Below, in pieces: positions 11,638 to 22,731 of a stretch of DNA of 64,000 bases. Made by a program: the position numbers and the translations under genes. The DNA lies in contig MU001500.1 of NCBI GenBank assembly GCA_010093485.1, positions 382,198-446,197 of the forward strand, read 5' to 3'. Below the pieces are notes generated by a model. It was given only the letters and a program-made list of their open reading frames with translations. It was not told the origin of the DNA and made no database searches. This stretch comes from Karstenula rhodostoma CBS 690.94 (Eukaryota; Ascomycota; Dothideomycetes; Pleosporales; Didymosphaeriaceae). Positions within the stretch are counted from its first letter, which is position 1, and each line of letters opens with the position of its first letter.

Positions 11638-13784
11638 CTACTTTGCGCGCGACATGGGACCCCAGTTCTCGCGTGGAGCGACCTGGTAGCGCACGTATTT
11701 TCCTCTGTCCTGGTCCTTGCCGAGTCTCTCGTCGAACTGGACACCGAACTGGACACCCAGGTAAGATGGGCCATCAATTGAGCCGCCCTTCGTTCCCGCC
11801 AGGTCGCCGTTCTCCTCCGAGCCATGCGGCTCTGTGCTTCCTGTCGCATCGTTCTGGCCAGGGGCTGCTGCTGTGTCTGCCTCCGCGGCAACTGATGCGG
11901 GTTCTTTCTGTTCCTGTCCTGTTGATGCTTTCTGGTGTGCGCTGCTTTTCGACATGATGGCGTGGCCTGCGCTCGTCTGTTTGAGCGGGTTCTTCAGCGG
12001 TGCCTTTTGACGCACCCATTCAAGCATGATGTGCCAAACATCCCGCCACGATGCGTCCGTCTTTATAGAGCCAGGTCGACAGTGGCTCATGGTCACCCTG
12101 AACCCAGCGTGCCGAAGCGCACCCCGTACGGCTGCAGTGGGTGGAGCTGAGCAGTGAACAACCCTGGACAACGAACTGGTCGTCGTGAAGAAGGGGTGAT
12201 GATCCAAGACCGCTGGGTCCGCTTTCGGGATCAGGGGGTCCAGTTGCTCAGGCAACTTGCCTTTGCCGGCTCCGTCTTCGGCACCGAAAGTTATTTCTTC
12301 CAGCGCCGTGTGGAGCATGCCCTCCATGCGGTCCATGGTAGGGTATGTCTCACGATCCGCACTCTTCAATTGTGCGAGAACGCGCTTGATGAACTCGGGG
12401 TTGTGTAGAGGGCCGCCGTACATTGGACCAGACAGCTACTATCGTTAGCAAAGTACTTTTGGAACTCGCTCATTACGCTTACATGTGTCTTGAATCCGCA
12501 ATGCTCGCAGTGTTCATCTGCAGAAGGGCCATGGGAGAAGCCATGCTTGTAGAACGTGCTGTTGTTCTTCGCCTTCTGTTCTCTATGCCGAGCTAGAAAC
12601 TGCGTCTTCCACGCCCCGCAACCGGCATCACAGTGGTATACGAGCATAGTTTTGCCAGCAAGGAACTTGACATCATTGGGGGACTTTCGCACCCTTACGA
12701 AAACTCTTATGTAGTAGTCGATGGAAAGAGAAAGGAGGGGTTCTATAGCCATGCCATACCTCCCTGCAGATTGCGCGATGGCATGTAGGATCAGTCGGAG
12801 ACCGCCCTCATGACAGGAATCGCCGGTCAGCGGTAAGCCACCGTACAATGAGAACGTCTTCTCCAGGTAGCCATGGGAAGCAAAGATGGCAGAATCCGTG
12901 CAGGTGACGCAAAGCAGGCCGTCGTCGTTGATGGCTTGTATGGCTGAATCTATAAAGGGGGCGGCGGTTCCGTATGGGTCCAGATCGATCACATCATATC
13001 CTTTCTTATCACAGAAACTATACATGTAAGCGATCGCATTGCCAGTGTGCGCTTGGATCTTGCTCTCGAGCTTGTTGTGCTTGACGTTGAGCGCGATAGA
13101 CTGCGTGGCCTTTTCCGACATGTCGTTTGCTGTGACTGAAGTTGCAAAGGGGATCTCGTTTGCATATCGCAGCGCACGAAGGCCGGTCGCGGATAGAGCG
13201 TCTAGAATTTTGAAAGGTGGTCTCCATGTCGCTTGCTCGGTGGACTTCTCGGCTTCTGTAGCGGCGCTACCTGTATCCTCGACACCAGACATGACGGTGT
13301 CCGCGCCATCCTGCACGCTCTTCCTCCGCTTCGCTGCCGAATCTTCCGCATCTGCGATGGCCTCGGTGTCGTCAAGCTTTCTCTTGTTCGCAGCAACGCC
13401 GTCAATTGGTGCTGCTTCCTCCCGTGGCCCGCCTTTTTGCGCCGGTCTCTTCTTTCTCTTGTCCGCTTTTTTCTGCTGCTGCTCGTGCTTTTCCTGCTTC
13501 CGCAAGATCGAGTCCTCGCCGAATGTTTTGATAGCCAGCACGCTCAGATCGCGATTGAACTGCTGGATCGGGTTGTAAAAGACTTGTTGCTTCTGTGTAT
13601 CTTCTTTGGACAGGTTCGGATCCAAGGAGGTGGGCGTGTCGTGGGGCACAAGGATGTGTGCCAGTCCCTCTTTGATCGTGGTATAGTTCTTCCCTTCGTG
13701 CTGGACGCTCTGCCCTGCCCGAGGAGGGGCATCGATCGATATGAAATGCGTTTCGGCCATCTTCGCAGGTATGCTGCGGGGCAA
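11638..13784 (-). CDS. TRM1: tRNA (guanine26-N2)-dimethyltransferase
   Basis: Exons 13784..12483 and 12435..11638 (47-nt intron, GTAAGC donor, GCTAACG branch, TAG acceptor) give up to 699 residues; an internal ATG at 13760 (MAETHFIS) is an equally likely start. The enzyme methylates G26 of nuclear and mitochondrial tRNAs using S-adenosylmethionine. Visible motifs: the SAM motif LDALSATGLRALRYANEI, the catalytic segment DLDPYGTAAPFIDSAIQ, CTDSAIFASHG, a Cys4 zinc site (CDAGCG...CEHCG), and the family segment GPMYGGPLHNPEF immediately after the intron. An inserted Lys/Arg-rich, low-complexity segment (around residues 95-190) separates the N-terminus from the SAM core and looks like a nuclear or RNA-binding region. 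The C-terminal ~100 residues are another variable tail ending with a conserved-looking RYQVAPRENWGPM. Confidence 0.95.
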
Positions 13785-14382
13785 TTGTACGTTGGTGGGT
13801 GAGGTAGTGTGTATTGCGCGTCGGAGAGGGCTATCGATGACCCATCGGCGGGAGATACGGCGGGCTGGTAGCGCACATAAGGCGGCCGGCCGGATCAGAT
13901 GCGCGGCCAGCTTTGGCTAGCTTGTTCACGCGAAAAAGCAGACGCGCCTGGAGGAAGGTAGTCTAAGCGGATCGAAAGACTGGAGTTCCGCGCGATCGCA
14001 AAGCTCCAAAACTTTTTGGCTCGGAATTAAGCTTAAATCTAGCGTCTTGGCAGAGAGGGTCTCACAGTGCCCCGCGATCCCTCCAGTCGAACAGGCACGT
14101 CTAGAACCTGCATCAAAGGTTCATGGCACTGCTTATCTATCTATTGTCGAATTCTAGATACAAGTACTTGAAGTGGGTGCGAGTTGAAAGAGTTATGGCC
14201 TATAGCTTGCTCTAAGCGATGCACTCCGCTCCGGCAATACGATGGTTGCCTGGAATAGCCCCCAAAACAGCTACCGTCTGACCCCTTGGGAACGCATAAA
14301 GGCGGACAAGGATCCCTCCACTGGCCATCTGTTGTAACTTCAGTCATTATCGTCTCAAAAGCCCGCTGGAGGAGGAAGACCT
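13785..14382. other. TRM1 upstream region
   Basis: No gene is visible. It holds the TRM1 promoter (minus strand) and possibly the lost 5' part of the remnant that follows. Confidence 0.45.
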
Positions 14383-14389
14383 ATGACCT

Positions 14390-14980
14390 TTGAGCTGTTT
14401 GAAATATTTGTGTTTTGGCACCCCACCGAGTTCCTTTATCGAGTTTTGCCGCGACTTGCCCAAGCTCGCGAAGTATCACATTATCGTCTTGTCCAGAACG
14501 CACCCTGAACCATGGGTAAAGCGCAGCCAACGTCCGCCCCTTATCGGGACGACCCGGATGCGGTTTCACTGCACACAAGTACGCTGGGTATTCTACCTAA
14601 CTTTCCTCTGGATTTTCTCGTGGCCCGCACTCTTCTTCGCTACCAAACGCTATGCGGTCGTCAAGGCAGAATGGCCATGGTCAACGACCGATAGCCAAGG
14701 CATCAAGGAATACTCCTCAATCAGCGAGGAGCAGTGGTTCGAGAAATGGCACGTGGGCATCAGACGCCTCGTTCTGGATCGCTACCAGTGTGAGGCGAGC
14801 GAGGAAGTCTTACGTGGCGTCATGGCGCGAGACGAAGATCCAGGATCTATTCGCACCGGTCATGAAGGGGTGGATTCGACTGTCAACCTGCTCACGCAGG
14901 GGTTCCAAGTCGCCCGTGCCCTCTCAAATGGAAGCAACCTGGGTCGCGGGATTCAGGGAGGCTGGGGGTATGATACGTAA
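14390..14980 (+). pseudogene. 5'-truncated fungal membrane-protein remnant
   Basis: The frame is open throughout, but only the part from about 14580 looks protein-like: a membrane segment (VFYLTFLWIFSWPALFFATK), then VVKAEWPWS, SISEEQWFEKWHVGIRRLVL, and a C-terminus ending GRGIQGGWGYDT. I recall this arrangement (membrane helix, KRWxVVxxEWPxS, then EExWxxxWxxAIxxAxxxRR) from the C-terminal end of a family of uncharacterised ascomycete proteins several hundred residues long. No N-terminal portion of such a protein can be read upstream in any frame, and the first ~60 codons look random. So this is either a truncated pseudogene or the last exon of a gene whose other exons I failed to see. No function is known to me. 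Confidence 0.35.
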
Positions 14981-16042
14981 AGGGGCAGCGAGTCGAACAT
15001 CCATTCCCGTTGCAAGTCCTTGCGATAGCTCGTCCATCCCTGTTCTCATCGGAATCTGTTTGAGCGGAGGCAACGGTCTCGAATGCAATCAATAATGCGG
15101 AACGGAGGAGATAGTACTCCCTGCGACGGTATATAGTTTCGCCGTATCCACAGGAACGACGCGTTTCAATGTTTCAAAGAACAAGTGGCAATGAATGATG
15201 TACGAGCTGCTGATCAATTCCAGACAAATCGCACTCAATATCGTGACCTCACAAAAGCTCACCCCTACCTGCGGGTTCCAAAGGTTGCGTGTCAGCAAGG
15301 ATGAACGAATCGAGAGACCAAAATATGTCCGAGATATTCTCCGGACCAGTAACGCTTACTACGCGGGTGGAGCCGGCTAAAAATGTCTCGCCCCATCCAC
15401 GTTCAGGCGCAGCACCCACGACATCATCAGCATTTCCATTCCTGGATCCTAAACATTCTGCAAGGGTCATCCTATCAGAACTCTTGTACGTCGTGATCAG
15501 TACATACGGCGTTGATCCAGCCTCAAACGGCCGATAGCTCCCGCAGCATGACTGCAATACCCGTGGTCCCAACACGTTCTCGCTGTACAACGCTGCAAGC
15601 TCTATAGCTATTCCCGAACAGCTTTTGCATGTCATTTATCAAGAGCCTCATTTAGGACATTCGCGAGGAACATGCCTGTCCAATACAGCGGACCGTTGCA
15701 TCATAAGCCCCCGTTACCCCGCGTATGTACACACGCTGAACGGGCTGAGCATACAGGGCCTCGTCCCGCCCAACGCAACCCATGAGGGTACAGATCCTTA
15801 CCTATACCTTACATAGGGGGTAATAATTGCAGGCTTCTAATTGGCTCAATCTGGATTTTTCGCTAATTTACATCACTAATCTGTAAGGTATTTCTTAACC
15901 AGTAGGGGTTGCGTCGGACGTGACGAGGTCCTATACAGTAGCATTATTACTGTGTAGACTCACGATACTACACATCCCAGCCTCTGCGCCACTGTGGGCA
16001 TCCATTTGACCCACTGCAGCGTCACAGATCATGTGCTGTGGG
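14981..16042. other. Intergenic, no gene seen
   Basis: Short overlapping frames occur on both strands without recognisable content. From about 15790 to 15910 the sequence turns AT-rich. The 3' end is the promoter of the small secreted protein. Confidence 0.45.
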
Positions 16043-16050
16043 TATATAAG
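16043..16050 (+). promoter_or_regulatory. Likely TATA box of the secreted cysteine-rich protein gene
   Basis: TATATAAG lies 124 bases before the start codon at 16174, followed by an A/C-rich leader (CACTTCACAAACTC, CATCAACAAG) typical of strongly expressed fungal genes. Confidence 0.5.
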
Positions 16051-16173
16051 TAGAAGAAGCGCCCATCTCAGGCACTTCCTCACAGCACAGCACACCACTT
16101 CACAAACTCTACACTCAAAAGCGACTACGAACCCGCCCACCTTCAACCACATCAACAAGTGATATACACAAAC

Positions 16174-16608
16174 ATGCAGTTCACCGCCACCACCCTCCTC
16201 GCCCTCCTCGGCGCCGCCTCCGCCGCCCCAGCCCGCAACATCCAAGCCCGCGACGGCATCTCCATCACCCTCTACCCGGAGGCCAACTACACCGGCGAAC
16301 CCACCGTCGTGTCCGACGTCGTCAGAAATAAATGCCAGCAAGTGCCAGAGGACGTCACCGTCGGTAGCGTGAAGGTTTCTTCTGGCGCGTTCTGCCGATT
16401 AACCTAGTAAGTTCGCCCACGAAAGAAGGAGTCGGGTTGGGGTTATATGCGCACGTGCTGACTGGGGTGATGTAGCTCCGAGCCGACGTGCTCGCTGCAT
16501 GGCGATGTTTTCGTGTTCCTGGATACGCCGGCGGAGGACTTGACGGGCGAGACGGTGACGAGCTTTCTTTGCCAGACGTGCACTGAGTGCTTGAGTGGGA
16601 AGAGATGA
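16174..16608 (+). CDS. Small secreted cysteine-rich protein (beta/gamma-crystallin-like motif)
   Basis: Exons 16174..16406 and 16476..16608 (69-nt intron, GTAAGT...GTAG) give 121 residues. A clear signal peptide (MQFTATTLLALLGAASA) is followed by a short pro-region ending in QAR, possibly processed. The mature part has six cysteines, enough for three disulfides. The segment ISITLYPEANYTGEP and the later CRLTYSEPTCS resemble the two strands of crystallin-type Greek-key motifs (aromatic-x-x-x-x-Y/F-x-G). Such proteins in ascomycetes are candidate secreted effectors or wall-associated proteins, but no activity can be assigned from sequence. The start at 16174 was chosen over an upstream in-frame codon because it gives the signal peptide directly and follows an A-rich leader. 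The tail of exon 2 contributes the CxxC-like QTCTEC. Confidence 0.85.
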
Positions 16609-16840
16609 GTTGGGGATGATGTGAAACGCCTTAGCGATGCATGCAGTGGTGATATTGACGGGCTCTTTAAGATGGTAGACTTCACGACACTCCCTACGAT
16701 AGTAATGATAATGCAGAGATTTTGCGAATGCAGCAACGAGTGTTTCGATTGATATCTCTGATATCAGTTGAATTTTCCGTGACTTCCTCCAAACTCGAGG
16801 CGTGAAGGCGCTCATCGACGCCGAGACACTCACGCTCCAT

Positions 16841-17795
16841 CTACTTGGGCACAGCCGTATCTTTGTTGTTCTCCAAGAACTGACGGAACGTGGTGAGCGG
16901 AACACCATGGCTCCTGACCTCATCCATATCCACCAATCCCACCAAATCCTTCATCGTATGCTGCCCCACAACAAACGGATTACCCGCCTCCTTCTCGTTC
17001 TCCTCCTGCGTGCGGTAATGCACGTCAAGCTTCTTTCCTGTTGCTCTCTCAATCTCAGACACTATCTCCACCACCGTGATGTCCTCGCTCGCAACGTTGA
17101 GGGGCCTGCCGGCGTACTTGCCGGGGTTGTTAAATGCGTGAGCAGCGAAAGCGCCGATGTCGTCGGGATCGACGGTTAAGATGCGTAAGTCCGGAGTGTA
17201 GCTGGTGATGAATTTGCCTTCCGACAGACCTGGGTACATTATGTTGACAACTGGCAGAGTGATGTTCGTGTTGAACCACCCAGGGCGGAGAGCCGTCCAA
17301 GGGATACCGGATTCGCGAACAAGCTTTTCGACTGCTATCTTGCCGGTGACTGCAGGGGCGATCATGGGATTGCCGAATATTTGCTCGACGTTGGGGGAAC
17401 TGAGTCCGAGCTGGGTGGAGACGGCAATGTGTCGCACGCTGTTGGCTTTGGCGATGTCGAGCAAGATGCGGGCCTCGCGTGTTTCGGAATCATCCGTGAA
17501 GGAGGGCATCTGGGTGAAGAAGACAGCGTTGCAGCCCTTGATGGCTGCCTCGATTCTGTGCGGATTCAGTAGATGTAACAATGAAGATAAGTGCCGTGAT
17601 GACCTACGCTGCGGCATCGCTAGGGACCCCTTTGTGCAGGGTCACTGCCTCGTTGAACTTCTTGAGTGCAACAGCGCGCTCGGCAGAAGGATCTGAGACG
17701 AACGCGTGGACATTCCATCCTGATTTTGCTAGGTGTTTGACAACGGCTTTTCCTTGGGAGCCAGTGGCTCGGATGACGAGAGCGGTTTTAGACAT
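16841..17795 (-). CDS. NmrA-like NAD(P)-binding protein
   Basis: Exons 17795..17608 and 17555..16841 (52-nt intron, GTAGGT...CACAG) give 300 residues. The N-terminus is a Rossmann fold (ALVIRATGSQGKAVVKHL); the family's first glycine of the dinucleotide loop is replaced by Arg. Further family landmarks are GCNAVFFTQMPSF, AVSTQLGLSSPNVEQI, GIPWTALRPGWFNTNI and VDPDDIGAFAAHAF. NmrA-like proteins are atypical short-chain dehydrogenases; some act as redox sensors that bind transcription factors, others reduce small substrates. The typical catalytic YxxxK is not obvious, which favours a sensor-like role, but this is inference. It is divergent from the Zn2Cys6 regulator starting at 18228, so the two probably share regulation. 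Confidence 0.93.
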
Positions 17796-18227
17796 GGTGA
17801 AGATGAGGTGCGGGAAGAAAAGTAAATTGAGATGTGAAGCTGGTCAGTATAGAATGACTTGAAACTCGAGTGTTTATATTGTTTTTACGTGCAGGTGAGG
17901 TCTGTTTTGTTGTTTCTGTGCCATGGAGTTCCGCTCCACAGACTGGGGAAATCCGCACCCCATAAGACGGTGATCCGCACTGCCGCACTTGGTTCTTAAG
18001 GCTCCGTGGAAGCCCGCACTCGTCTACTGCGCACTTCATCGACGAACGAAAAATGAACCCGAGTTGCGCTCAGTGTATAGTATGTTGTTGTATTGGCAGC
18101 AAAGACGGGGAAGGCGAAGTGAGGCTTCCCGCAGCTGATTGGTCGACGTTCAGCTTACAAATGCAAGCACCTTTCATCCCAAGGCTTTCCGAATGAGCCA
18201 ACCATCGCCCATTTCCACCTTTCCATC
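17796..18227. promoter_or_regulatory. Shared divergent promoter of NmrA-like and Zn2Cys6 genes
   Basis: 432 bases lie between two outward-facing start codons. CGG/CCG triplets of the kind bound by Zn2Cys6 proteins are present (for example CCG near 17932 and 17955), but no strong palindrome stands out. Nothing coding is seen. Confidence 0.5.
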
Positions 18228-19608
18228 ATGCCTCCGAATCGTGTGCGGACTTCCAATGCGCAGGGTCGTCAGAAATCTTGTTCCGAATGCGCAAACGCGA
18301 AGCGGAAATGCGATCTGCAACAGCCCAATTGTCTCCGCTGCACGAGGCAAAGACTAACATGCACTTATCCATCGCGACCTCACACATCAAACAGTGCCAG
18401 GACATCTACTGATCCCGACCTTGAGGATGCTTCTTTGATCGAAGAACTGTTCAACCCAACGTTAGAACTGCCTTTTGACCTAGAGATTCCGGATGTAGCC
18501 GCTGCGCCAGACCTAGAACTCCTGGACCCTGTCCCAGATCTATCGGACCCTATGGGTAATTTGGAGCATGGCGAGAGCTCACTTCAAGATTTCAGAAGAC
18601 GGGAAGTGTCTGAATTGCCTTCTAGGATTGGAAGATATCCATCCGCCAAGTCGATCTCCAACCTTATCGCATCTGAGCTCTTCGAGTCGCGCGTAGGCTA
18701 TTCTATGGAACTATGGAAGCTGACCCCTCGGATGATGGTTGAGAAGAACTGTACTCCGTGGAGTCACCCAAACCTGTACGAAGAATTGATGCCACGATCC
18801 ATGCAAGGTGCGATCACCTGCTTCACGCATTACTCGCTTTGATCCATGGCTAATCGTGATAGATGCGTTCGCCGCTTGCTCACTGTTCATATCCCGCACA
18901 GACATCAATGTAAAATTCGTCCTGCGTCACATCACTGACAGGGCACATGAGCTCGTTGAACAGCCAATCCCGACCATGCCCGCCGAAGTAATCGCTCAAG
19001 CGCAAGCGGTTCTCTTATACCAAGTCATGCTCATCTGCAGTGACGATGTGAGCTACGCCACGAAAGTCCACTACAACGTAGGAACTCCACCGCTGACAAG
19101 CTCGCAGTTTCGGTATTACCGTCAAACCCAGACCCTCCTTCCACACCTGAAAGAGCTCAGTAACTCGCTTTACTTCCTCGTGACGGAGGACCAAAACAAG
19201 GACCAAGACCACGCGGCAACTCTACCTCTTTACCCCAGCTCTGCCGCTCGTGCCGCATGGTTATCTTTCATCTTTCGAGAATCCTGCCGACGAACGCTTC
19301 TCGCCGTCTGCCACGCTGTATCTATATGCACACTTCTCGCCGGTGACCTGGTGGCTTGTAACGATGCCATGGCGGTTGGCAACCGTGTGACGTTATCGGC
19401 TGCACTCTGGGAGGCCAAGTCGCCGCTCGAGTTTGCCATCGCATGGAACGAGAAGAACCATTTCCTAATAGAAGAGTTGGATTTTAGTGAAGTTTTGCGA
19501 TTAGGTAATGCTGATGATGTGGACGTTTTTGGAAGAATGCTGATGGTGGGACACATGGGGGCTGACGATGTAAGAGGATGGCTTCATTCAAAAGGAGGAA
19601 AGCTATGA
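18228..19608 (+). CDS. Zn2Cys6 binuclear-cluster transcription factor
   Basis: Exons 18228..18807 and 18863..19608 (55-nt intron, GTGCGA donor, GCTAATC branch) join to 441 residues. Residues ~18-45 are the zinc cluster, with six cysteines spaced C-x2-C-x6-C-x6-C-x2-C-x6-C (begins CSECANAKRKC). A linker rich in acidic residues follows, then an alpha-helical C-terminal part with the pattern of fungal secondary-metabolism regulators (segment FRESCRRTLLAVCHAVSIC). There is no full fungal-specific MHR domain of the long type. By family it binds CGG-containing sites in the nucleus. Its divergent NmrA partner suggests local co-regulation, possibly of that gene and the secreted protein beyond it. The frame shift between the two open frames is explained fully by the intron. 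Confidence 0.9.
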
Positions 19609-20030
19609 TCGCAACTGTGCAAAGCTTCATGTTGCCGGCCCGTTTCCGACCCGTCATCGGCAGCCAGAACGATGTGTCAATAGTCGTCCCAGGATGCACT
19701 GAGCGGTGTCTGTAAACGAACTCCAGGCATGTCCCGCCAGAGTTGCTGAGCATCTTGTCCCGGGCATCAGGCGATGCACTTCCAGCATTACAGAATGTCC
19801 CAGGATGCTTGATGCAGAGGATTTTGATTCGTACATATCGCTGAGGTTAATTCACAGGCTGCTCAGCGTCGGTGGACGCGGTGGGCTAAGATTGCGACTT
19901 CCACATTCGGAGCCGTTGCCTACCGTAACTTCTGTTTGCACTCGGACACAACACCTTCCCTCACCTTCCAAAACACAACAAACACTTGCACCTGCTCATT
20001 TGCAACTGCTTCCATCACAACACCGCAGCA
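19609..20030. other. Intergenic before the uncharacterised four-exon gene
   Basis: No gene is supported. The last ~100 bases are A/C-rich (CACAACACC, AAAACACAACAAACAC), consistent with a fungal promoter and leader for the ATG at 20031. Confidence 0.45.
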
Positions 20031-21370
20031 ATGGCAAGCATCTACCTTGTCAACGCACTCTACAACAAGCCCAGCGCCCCAGCTGCACCCACAATGCAAG
20101 GCATGACGGAGGTCAAGCAGGAAGTGATTGCGTCCGATGATCGGCCTGCCGCTGTGGTCGAGGAGCCTGCAACCACAACTGTCAACACAGACTCCGCGAC
20201 TGCGGCTGCGGCTGACACGGGCGGACGTGCAACTGAAGGCAGACACACCAAGGTGAGGCTCGAGCAGCACCCACAATGTAAAGCATAACTGAGGTCCAGC
20301 AGGAAGTGATTGCGTTCGATGATCGGTCTGCCGCTGATACGGGCGGACGTGCAATTGAAGCCAGACACACCGAGGTGAAGCTCGAGCAGCACGAGCAGCA
20401 GAAGGGAGCGGGTGACGCCATGCATCCAGCCCGCCAGCTGATGGTCGAATTTCTTGGTTTGTTGTTTTGCTCCACGCTGAACAGCGTCCAGGCTGACCAG
20501 GCTTGACAGGTCCGCTCGATGAGCAACCAGAGCCCGTCCCTTACAAGGTCTCTGGGGCGAACATGCAACCCTTGGGCCATACGCCTTCACCTGGCCCGAA
20601 GAAGCGCGGCAAGGGCGCGATGAAAAAGCAGAAGCTCGTTGCGCCTGAGCCGCCCGCCTCGGGGGACATCCAAGCGGCCCGGGAGCGCTCTTTCAAGGCT
20701 GTAGCTCCATCCGCTACAGCTGCGGTGCGCCTCGGTCAACATCTCCAGAATATCAATGGCAATCAGATCAACGTCGGACGCGATCCTCGTCGTCGTGCAC
20801 AGGCTGGGGAGCGCCACGACGCATCAAGCTCTCCGGCGCCTGCTAGCGCTATGCTCTTTGGTCCCGTTCTTAGTGTGTTGACCTTTTGGAAAATGTTTTG
20901 GACATTTCTGACTGTATCTAGCCAAGCAAGAGGAGGCAGCTTGCGAGCCCTCAGATCAGCCCCAGATCAAGTTATTCGCACCTGCCACTACGATCGCGTC
21001 GTCTCCCCAGCGGGCTGAGTCGGTGCCTTACTACCCCATGGTAGGCCGAGGCCAGCTGCACAGGCCTGTGAGCACCGTGGGTGTCCTCCCGAACACCCTA
21101 GCCGTCAGGCCCAAGCAGCTCGACTCAGACTCGGCTTCCGATTCAGAAGCTCGTATCAGAGAGCTGGAGGATAAGAACCTTAGCCTGCGCAAAGCCGGCT
21201 TCTGCAAAGATCGCGAGATCAGGAAGCTCAAGGCTGAGCTGCGTAAATTGGGTATCCGTACTAGTGCGACCCACGACGCAGCCTTCGAAACAAGCATGAA
21301 GCGCATCGAAGCTGGGATCAAGCGCCCGCGCAGCGTTGAAGATGTCGGCGGCCCTGTCATGGAGCCGTAG
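20031..21370 (+). CDS. Uncharacterised basic protein with C-terminal coiled coil and duplicated exon
   Basis: I propose exons 20031..20252, 20300..20411, 20510..20872 and 20922..21370, giving 381 residues with every junction in frame. Exon 1 ends and exon 2 begins inside a duplicated unit: both carry QEVIAxDDRxAA and DTGGRAxExRHT, and each is followed by a GTGAGG/GTGAAG-type sequence. Exon 3 is Pro/Lys-rich with a basic patch (KKRGKGAMKKQK) that could be a nuclear signal. Exon 4 holds a charged coiled coil (SEARIRELEDKNLSLRKAG and following residues). I recognise no family. The exon 2/3 intron (98 nt) is the weakest junction; the exon 3/4 intron (49 nt, GTGTGT...CTAG) is better because the downstream frame reads cleanly across it. 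It may be a species- or genus-limited gene. Confidence 0.55.
20090..20395 (+). repeat. Imperfect direct duplication containing an exon-intron boundary
   Basis: The block starting at about 20086 (ACCCACAATGCAAGGCATGA) recurs at about 20269 as ACCCACAATGTAAAGCATAA, and the block at 20214-20266 (GACACGGGCGGACGTGCAA...) recurs at 20336-20391. The first copy has an extra ~60 bases in the middle. Several differences are C-to-T or G-to-A, and one turns CAA into TAA; in the proposed gene model that stop falls inside the intron. Confidence 0.75.
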
Positions 21371-22731
21371 ATTTCTTCATTCTCTCGGCGTCTTCTGCCT
21401 CCATGGATGGCCTGCCTCATCGCTGGGGGTGGTTTCTGGACTGCGCTGGTAAGACTGGCGGTGGAAATCAGTGGAGGGTGACCTTTGGTTGAACTTACCC
21501 GACAATGCGATCGCCGGACATGCATGTACAATGCGATGGAGTAGAGTCGGGACTTCTGGAGCATCAGAGGCCACCGACAGCCTTGCTGGGGTCAGATGAT
21601 TACCATGGTAGCATGCCTAATTACATGAACATTTCAAGATCGGCAACGTACCTGAAGTAATGATCGTGGCGGTGAATACCAAACCTGTTACAACCTAGCC
21701 AGATACCCTTCTGCGTCACATTGCCATCGAATCGAGTAATACCTTCGATAATAGACCATAATTGTGATTTGTTGGTGATATTTCATCTCAAGATCAAGAC
21801 AGATCCATCCGATTCAAATGATAGCAGGTAGGCGCAAGTCATGGGCGCGTTCCGCGTTGTCGCCGATGTACATCCCCGACGTCCGAAAGCACCACGGGGG
21901 AACCGCCACTTCGCCACACCATTGGACACTATCTCTTCCATATCGCGGAGGGGGTCCAGCCAAGATACGCCCTGTGATAAGACCAGAGTCACGATAAGTA
22001 TCAGTCGGACGGTACGGAGTCCACCGCAAAGTGGCACAGCGATTTTCTCCGGCTGGCGAAGCTTCTGAGCGGGGGATGGCCCCATCTTTGTAGTCTTCGC
22101 GCCCGCCCGGGGCTTACTCAAGTATGTCCTCAGACTCAGCCCATCAGTAGGCGAGCCAATCGATGGGGTCTGACGCCTTCTAGGTGCAGCGCATCGGATG
22201 TGGTTTCTACCCCATTAGGTGGTCAAGGTTTGTAACGTCTTCGTGCGTCTAGAGAGGACTTGAACAGGTCTACGCATAGAGATGAATTCAGCCGATGGAA
22301 AAATAGCTTTCTTTTCGACACCAAAAGATCTGTTATGCGAATGGCGACTCTGCACGCTGAATGTCCTGAAGCCAAACGTATAGGCTTCCCCGCAATTGTG
22401 GGAGCCATCGAAGCAGCGAACGATTCTAGCAGGGGCCTGCACAACACACAACATCGGACTGGACAACGTCCGATGCCTTCCCGTTGTTTCATGTTGTGCG
22501 TCTCAGTCTTTTACCATCGCCAGCAACAGAGCCAAGCTCCTCGAAAGACCGCTACATATACGACGAACGAAACGCATGAATCGCATCATCGAATTCCAAC
22601 CACCACTGCAGCGCAGACAGTCACTCATTACCCCCCAGTCCAAAGCTAGCATCCATTCATTCCCATCGAACGCCTCCATCAAGACCAAGTCTCCACTCCA
22701 GCACATACAATCTCCAGCACCAACAACAACC
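21371..22731. other. Intergenic, no gene seen
   Basis: About 1.36 kb with only short overlapping frames on both strands and no family resemblance. The last 250 bases are A/C-rich and probably the promoter and leader of the next small gene. Confidence 0.45.
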
